NCBI GenBank assembly: GCA_900552955.1
Contig: USBO01000063.1
Span: 1-9,732, forward strand
Source: an uncultured Alistipes sp.
Lineage (GTDB): Bacteria > Bacteroidota > Bacteroidia > Bacteroidales > Rikenellaceae
DNA: 9,732 nt
Direction of reading: 5' to 3'
Shown here: piece after piece, positions 6,103 through 9,732 of the stretch
How the letters are laid out: each line of letters opens with the position of its first letter
Numbering within the stretch: position 1 is the first letter of the stretch
Notes under the pieces: generated by a model
Seen by the model: only the letters and a program-made list of their open reading frames with translations
Database searches by the model: none
What the model was told of the DNA's origin: nothing
Translations under genes and position numbers: made by a program

Positions 6103-7638
6103 TCAATAGGTTCTCGGATAATCCGCCACGTCGGGCGTGGTGATTACGGATTGTTCGAAGACGTTGCCATAGCTGTCGCGCGCGACGACACGCAGCGCAG
6201 CATCTGGATTTTGGACCGTATGATAAAAGATGTGGTCGGCCTTGCTTGCATAGGCTGCCTTCAGGCCGCAGAAGCCACAGAAGTAGGCCGACGACCACGG
6301 ATCGATCATCGCTTTCTTCTTCATGTCACCCGTCTTGACGCCGTTCTCGTAGACCTCGATCGTCCACGTATCATCGGCATTCCAGACATTTGCCATCAGA
6401 CGGTTCTTCGGCTGCTGCAGATCGAACTTCCACGAATTGACCGTGCCGCCCGTAAAGATGTCCTCGCCGTTGTAGAGACGGATCTGGAAGGTCTCGTCGT
6501 AGCGTGTCGGCTTGTAAATCATGTTCGTGAGCTGCGTGCCGTCGTACTCGAAGACGCCGTAGCCGTTGGGCGCGCCGTCGGTGCAGACCGTACCGTGCCA
6601 CCACGCGCCGCACGAGGTGCCGAGGGTGTACTCGCGGATCTTCTTGCCGCCCGCCTCGTGGGTGAAGTTGGTCTTATTGTTGTGCGTATGCGCCGAAAAA
6701 ATCCATGCTGCGGCATACTGTCCCAGCAACTCCGGCACCTTGTCGTAATAGGTCTCGCCCGCACCGTTGAAACCGCCCCGGAAGGGGATGTGGACACACA
6801 ACACCACGGCGCACGATTTGGGCACATAGCTCAGGTCCTGTTTCAGCCATTCGTACTGCCAGTCGAGAAAACCGCCCGTATAATCGGAACTTCCCGTCGC
6901 CCGATGGATGATGTCGTCCATCGAGACGAAGTGGACATCGCCGCGCGTGAAGGAGTAGTTGACCGGTCCGAACGACGACTCGTACTTGCGCTGGGCCGCG
7001 ACGTCGGTCACCTGCGGGAACTCGTGGTCGTGGTTGCCGATGGTCTGGAAGACGGGAATCGACGTCTTGCTCAGCGACATCGCCTTGACCATGTCGGGAT
7101 ACAGTTCCCACTTGTTGCCCACGATATCGCCCAGCGTGATGGCGTAGGTGGGCAGATTGTCCGTCTGCGCCGCGACGTAGGACTTGATGTCGGCGACGGT
7201 CTCCGTCTCGAAGCGGTAGACCTGCGCGGCGGAGGTCACCTGCGGATCGCCGATGGCCAGCATGCGGAATTTGGTCTCCTTGGCCTGCCGCGTCAGCGTG
7301 AAGTCGTACTGCTTCTGCGACTTGCTGAGTTTCTGGTAGAACTGCGGCAGCCCCGTCGTGGCGTTGATCTCGACCTTGCAGTCGGCCGGCGTCGAATAGT
7401 AGACGTAGTAGGCGCTCGGATGCCGCTGCAAGGCGTAAAGCCCGTCGGCATCGGTGGCCGTGCAGGTGTAGCCGTCGGAGACGACCACCCCCTGGATCGC
7501 ATTGCCCGAAGCGTCGCGGACATAGCCGTAGAGATCGCCCGCAACGCCGGCGGGGATACCGCCTTCGTCGGAGTCCGAAGAGCACGCCGCGAAGAGCGTC
7601 AGCAACAGCACTCCGGCGATAATCTGTCTGATTTTCAT
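6103..7638 (-). CDS. Calcineurin-like metallophosphoesterase, lipoprotein
   Basis: 511 aa from the ATG at 7638 (a second ATG at 7650 adds MRTF). N-terminal lipoprotein signal ending LLLTLFAAC (Cys19), followed by the acidic SSDSDEG, which fits the export signal of Bacteroidota surface lipoproteins. Residue numbers below count from the upstream ATG. A carboxypeptidase-regulatory-like domain of the MetallophosN type spans about 38-120. The binuclear-metal phosphoesterase core spans about 128-330: IGDPQ (D135), GDIVGN (D175, N179), GNHDH (N206, H207), VH (H287) and SAHTH (H321, H323). A MetallophosC-type domain spans about 340-505. The first motif is D-P-Q instead of D-x-H, as I recall for this three-domain family. 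It lies 65-77 bases after susD and a strong hairpin, probably in the same operon. It should hydrolyse phosphomonoesters or diesters at the cell surface; the natural substrate is unknown. Confidence 0.93.
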   Translation of the reverse strand: MKIRQIIAGVLLLTLFAACSSDSDEGGIPAGVAGDLYGYVRDASGNAIQGVVVSDGYTCTATDADGLYALQRHPSAYYVYYSTPADCKVEINATTGLPQFYQKLSKSQKQYDFTLTRQAKETKFRMLAIGDPQVTSAAQVYRFETETVADIKSYVAAQTDNLPTYAITLGDIVGNKWELYPDMVKAMSLSKTSIPVFQTIGNHDHEFPQVTDVAAQRKYESSFGPVNYSFTRGDVHFVSMDDIIHRATGSSDYTGGFLDWQYEWLKQDLSYVPKSCAVVLCVHIPFRGGFNGAGETYYDKVPELLGQYAAAWIFSAHTHNNKTNFTHEAGGKKIREYTLGTSCGAWWHGTVCTDGAPNGYGVFEYDGTQLTNMIYKPTRYDETFQIRLYNGEDIFTGGTVNSWKFDLQQPKNRLMANVWNADDTWTIEVYENGVKTGDMKKKAMIDPWSSAYFCGFCGLKAAYASKADHIFYHTVQNPDAALRVVARDSYGNVFEQSVITTPDVADYPRTY

Positions 7639-7661
7639 AAATGTTCGCATATCTTATCGAT

Positions 7662-7699
7662 AAAAACCGATGCGGGAGGCCGCCTCAACGCGGCCTCCC
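7662..7699 (-). terminator. Strong hairpin between susD and the phosphoesterase (partial terminator or RNA stabiliser)
   Basis: The arms 7674-7683 and 7690-7699 (GGGAGGCCGC / GCGGCCTCCC) form a perfect 10-bp stem with a 6-base loop, beginning 16 bases after the susD stop codon. On the minus strand a T5 run (7666-7662) follows, but 7 bases from the stem base, so an efficient intrinsic terminator is doubtful. Likely effects are reduced read-through into the phosphoesterase gene or protection of the abundant susCD message. Confidence 0.6.
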
Positions 7700-7715
7700 C
7701 ACCGGCGAAAAAGGA

Positions 7716-9527
7716 TCAATACCCGGGGTTCTGGTTTTCGAGTCCGATGGCCGGATTCGTAACCAGCTCGGTGTAGGGAACCGGCCAGACGTAATCCTTC
7801 GCAGGATTGAAGACCATCGTCTGGAAGACGCGCAGGTTGCCCGTCTTGCCGTCCCACGTGTTGGAGAGGTCGTAGGTCACCACCCAGTCCTCGTCGAACG
7901 TCGGCTTGACATTGGAGATATAGTTGTCCGGCGTCTTCACCGTCGAATATCCGGGAGCGTACATCGGGCCGTTGACCGCTTTGGGCGCGATCTTCCAGCG
8001 GCGGACGTCGAACCAGCGGTAGCCCTCGTTGCACAACTCGACCTTACGCTCGTAGCGCAGCGCCTTGCGCAGACCTTCGCGCGTCTTGTCGGTCACGGGC
8101 GGCATGTTCACACGGGCACGCACGCGGTTGATATTCGCCTCGGCGATCGACAGGTCGCCGCCGTCCCATTCGATGTTGGCCTCGGCCTCGATGAGCAGCA
8201 GCTCGGCCAGGCGCATGATTCCCGAGTTGATGTCGTCCTCGGTCTTCGTACCGTTGACCAGACCCATCATTCCGCGATCGGAATACTTGCGCCACAGATA
8301 GCCGCCCGGGCCCTTGCTGCCGTTGGCCGCATACTCGCTCTTGTTGCCCACGGCGTCGGCATTGCTGATGAGCACCTCTTTGCTCGTCGTCGACTGGTTG
8401 TAGTCCTTCACCTTCTCGACGCGCACGTCGGTGTCGTACTGTACACCCCACAGACGGGTGTTGGGACGCAGGCAGAACAGGTCGAGACGCGGGTCGCGGT
8501 TCGTCCACGGATTCTTCCAATCGTAGAGTTCCGACTCGACGATCGACTTGCCGTCGATGCACTGGAACGTATCGATCATCGCCTGCGACGGGCCGAGCCA
8601 GCTGCAACCGCCGTGGATACGCGCCGCCTCGTAGTAGGTCGCACACGAGAAGTTTTCGTTAATCAAGCGATTGTACTGAGCCGACCACAGCCACTCCTTG
8701 CTGGTCTGGCCGGCGAAACCGAACAGATTGGCTGCCGAAGGCTCGCCGTCGGCATGCGTGGCGTAGAAGGTGCAGTCGAGCGGCTCGAGTTCGTAGACGC
8801 CCGCAGCGAGCGTCGTGGCCTTCTTCGCGCAGCGGGCAGCCTCCTCCCACAATCCCCAGTTCAGGGCGATGCGCGCCTTGAGGGCATAGGCGGTCACACG
8901 GCCGATGCGGGTCGTGCCGTAGGTGCCCGGATTCCACTGCACGGGCAGGTAGTCGAGCAGCTCGTCGTCGAGATCCTGCAGCAGACGCTCGGTCACCTTC
9001 TCGCGTTTCATACGCGGATAGGCGAAGTCCTCGAGGTCGAGCTGGTGGTCGATGAAGGGCATGTCGCCGTAGAACTGGCAACCCATATCGTAGTAGTAGG
9101 CACGGATGCACAGCAGCTCGGCCTTGATCTGGTTGAACCGATCCTCGGGAATCATGTCACGGAGCCGATCCATATTGTCGAGCACCAGATGCACGCGGCC
9201 GGCCACCTTATATACATATTGGTAGACCTTCTCGACCATCGAGTTTTCGGAAGTCAGCGTCGAGTTCATCGACTTGACCTGATTGCCCGCATCGGCGCGG
9301 TAGGTACCGATATCGCTGATGCAGTCGTTGATACGCGTGGGGAAAGGCGTCTCCTTGATCGTCAGCAACGACAATCCCTTGTATGCCGCATACAGACCGG
9401 CCATCGCCTCCTCCTCGCTCGCCGGGAAATTGCCCGTCGAGGGGCCGTTCAGCGGCTCTCTATCCAACGAGCAGCTCGAAAGCAGCAGACTGCCCGATAC
9501 GATCAGATAAATTATTTTCTTTAACAT
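7716..9527 (-). CDS. SusD/RagB-family outer-membrane lipoprotein
   Basis: 603 aa surface lipoprotein that caps the SusC transporter and binds its ligand. Lipoprotein signal ends SGSLLLSSC (Cys19). N-terminal SusD-like region about 20-230, with the helical AELLCIRAYYYDMGCQFYGD signature (136-155). The C-terminal RagB/SusD region includes MRLAELLLIEAEANIE, YERKVELCNEGYRWFDVRRW and the terminal VWPVPYTELVTNPAIGLENQ followed by NPGY, all hallmarks of the family. Length is in the upper normal range. It starts 12 bases after the stop of the preceding susC gene, so the two are translationally close and form the usual SusCD pair. No catalytic activity is expected. Ligand cannot be predicted from the sequence, though the downstream phosphoesterase suggests a phosphorylated one. 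Confidence 0.96.
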   Translation of the reverse strand: MLKKIIYLIVSGSLLLSSCSLDREPLNGPSTGNFPASEEEAMAGLYAAYKGLSLLTIKETPFPTRINDCISDIGTYRADAGNQVKSMNSTLTSENSMVEKVYQYVYKVAGRVHLVLDNMDRLRDMIPEDRFNQIKAELLCIRAYYYDMGCQFYGDMPFIDHQLDLEDFAYPRMKREKVTERLLQDLDDELLDYLPVQWNPGTYGTTRIGRVTAYALKARIALNWGLWEEAARCAKKATTLAAGVYELEPLDCTFYATHADGEPSAANLFGFAGQTSKEWLWSAQYNRLINENFSCATYYEAARIHGGCSWLGPSQAMIDTFQCIDGKSIVESELYDWKNPWTNRDPRLDLFCLRPNTRLWGVQYDTDVRVEKVKDYNQSTTSKEVLISNADAVGNKSEYAANGSKGPGGYLWRKYSDRGMMGLVNGTKTEDDINSGIMRLAELLLIEAEANIEWDGGDLSIAEANINRVRARVNMPPVTDKTREGLRKALRYERKVELCNEGYRWFDVRRWKIAPKAVNGPMYAPGYSTVKTPDNYISNVKPTFDEDWVVTYDLSNTWDGKTGNLRVFQTMVFNPAKDYVWPVPYTELVTNPAIGLENQNPGY

Positions 9528-9539
9528 GGTTCTGCGTTT

Positions 9540-9732
9540 TTAGAATTTCAGTTCGACACCCATCGTGACGGTTTTCACTTGCGGATAGTTGTAGGCCACG
9601 GCACCCAGTTCCACGCCGTCGCCCGATCCCGAATAGGCGACCTCGGGGTCGAAGCCCTGATAGAAATCGGTGATCGTGAAGAGGTTCTGCGCGTTGACGA
9701 AGATCATCGCCGACTTCATGCGCAGCTTCTTC
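9540..9732 (-). CDS. SusC-type TonB-dependent transporter, C-terminal end only (second copy)
   Basis: Last 63 codons of a second SusC-class transporter; the gene begins beyond the right edge. The translation contains FVNAQNLFTITDFYQGFDPE and ends with YPQVKTVTMGVELKF and a TAA stop at 9542-9540. This is the typical final pair of barrel strands with the terminal aromatic residue needed for outer-membrane assembly. It precedes susD by 12 bases and is the partner transporter of that SusD. Whether it carries an STN domain cannot be seen. Confidence 0.93.
   Translation of the reverse strand, partial: KKLRMKSAMIFVNAQNLFTITDFYQGFDPEVAYSGSGDGVELGAVAYNYPQVKTVTMGVELKF

Noticed and set aside
7654..7663. 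Palindrome TTATCGATAA just upstream of the phosphoesterase start.
   Set aside because: Ten-base AT-rich palindromes arise by chance, and there is no second copy or promoter around it to suggest an operator.
6151..7776. Open frame of 541 codons on the plus strand opposite the phosphoesterase.
   Set aside because: Same reason: the minus strand encodes all metallophosphoesterase motifs in order, and the opposite frame only reflects codon bias.
7641..9524. Open frame of 627 codons on the plus strand opposite susD.
   Set aside because: SusD on the minus strand is certain from its lipobox and family motifs. The opposite frame is a low-complexity, Arg/His/Val-rich shadow with no signal or domain.

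Overview
The window comes from a high-GC member of the Bacteroidota. The evidence is SusC/SusD outer-membrane pairs, a FecR-type anti-sigma factor with a DUF4974-like C-terminus, a Bacteroidetes-style ECF sigma factor, and TAnnTTTG promoter elements with little sign of Shine-Dalgarno sequences. High GC together with this gene set fits Alistipes/Rikenellaceae best, but that is inference. There are seven protein genes (two cut by the window edges) and no tRNA, rRNA, IS element or CRISPR array.

Left half, read leftward from about 4663 to 1: ECF sigma factor, then FecR anti-sigma factor, then a SusC-type TonB-dependent transporter with an N-terminal STN signalling domain (C-terminus beyond position 1). 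This is the classic trans-envelope signalling cassette: ligand at the transporter, STN to FecR, release of sigma, transcription of the transport operon. The transporter carries a run of nine C (coding strand) exactly between STN and the rest of the protein.

The 183-bp gap between fecR and susC is the most interesting part. Its plus strand, antisense to the susC leader, has a perfect -7 element, a small hairpin, and then a 12-bp hairpin with a U-rich tail. This resembles a short antisense RNA of the DonS type known from Bacteroides polysaccharide utilization loci. An ECF-like promoter candidate for susC lies just beyond its 3' end.

Middle: a secreted glycerophosphodiester phosphodiesterase on the plus strand (4813-5979) with its own housekeeping-type promoter. 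It is divergent from the sigma gene and convergent with the next operon.

Right half, read leftward: the last 63 codons of a second SusC, 12 bp, a SusD lipoprotein, a strong hairpin, and a calcineurin-like phosphoesterase lipoprotein. The three genes look like one operon. Two phosphoesterases and no glycoside hydrolase suggest that at least part of the locus handles a phosphodiester-containing substrate rather than a plain glycan; this is inference from gene content.
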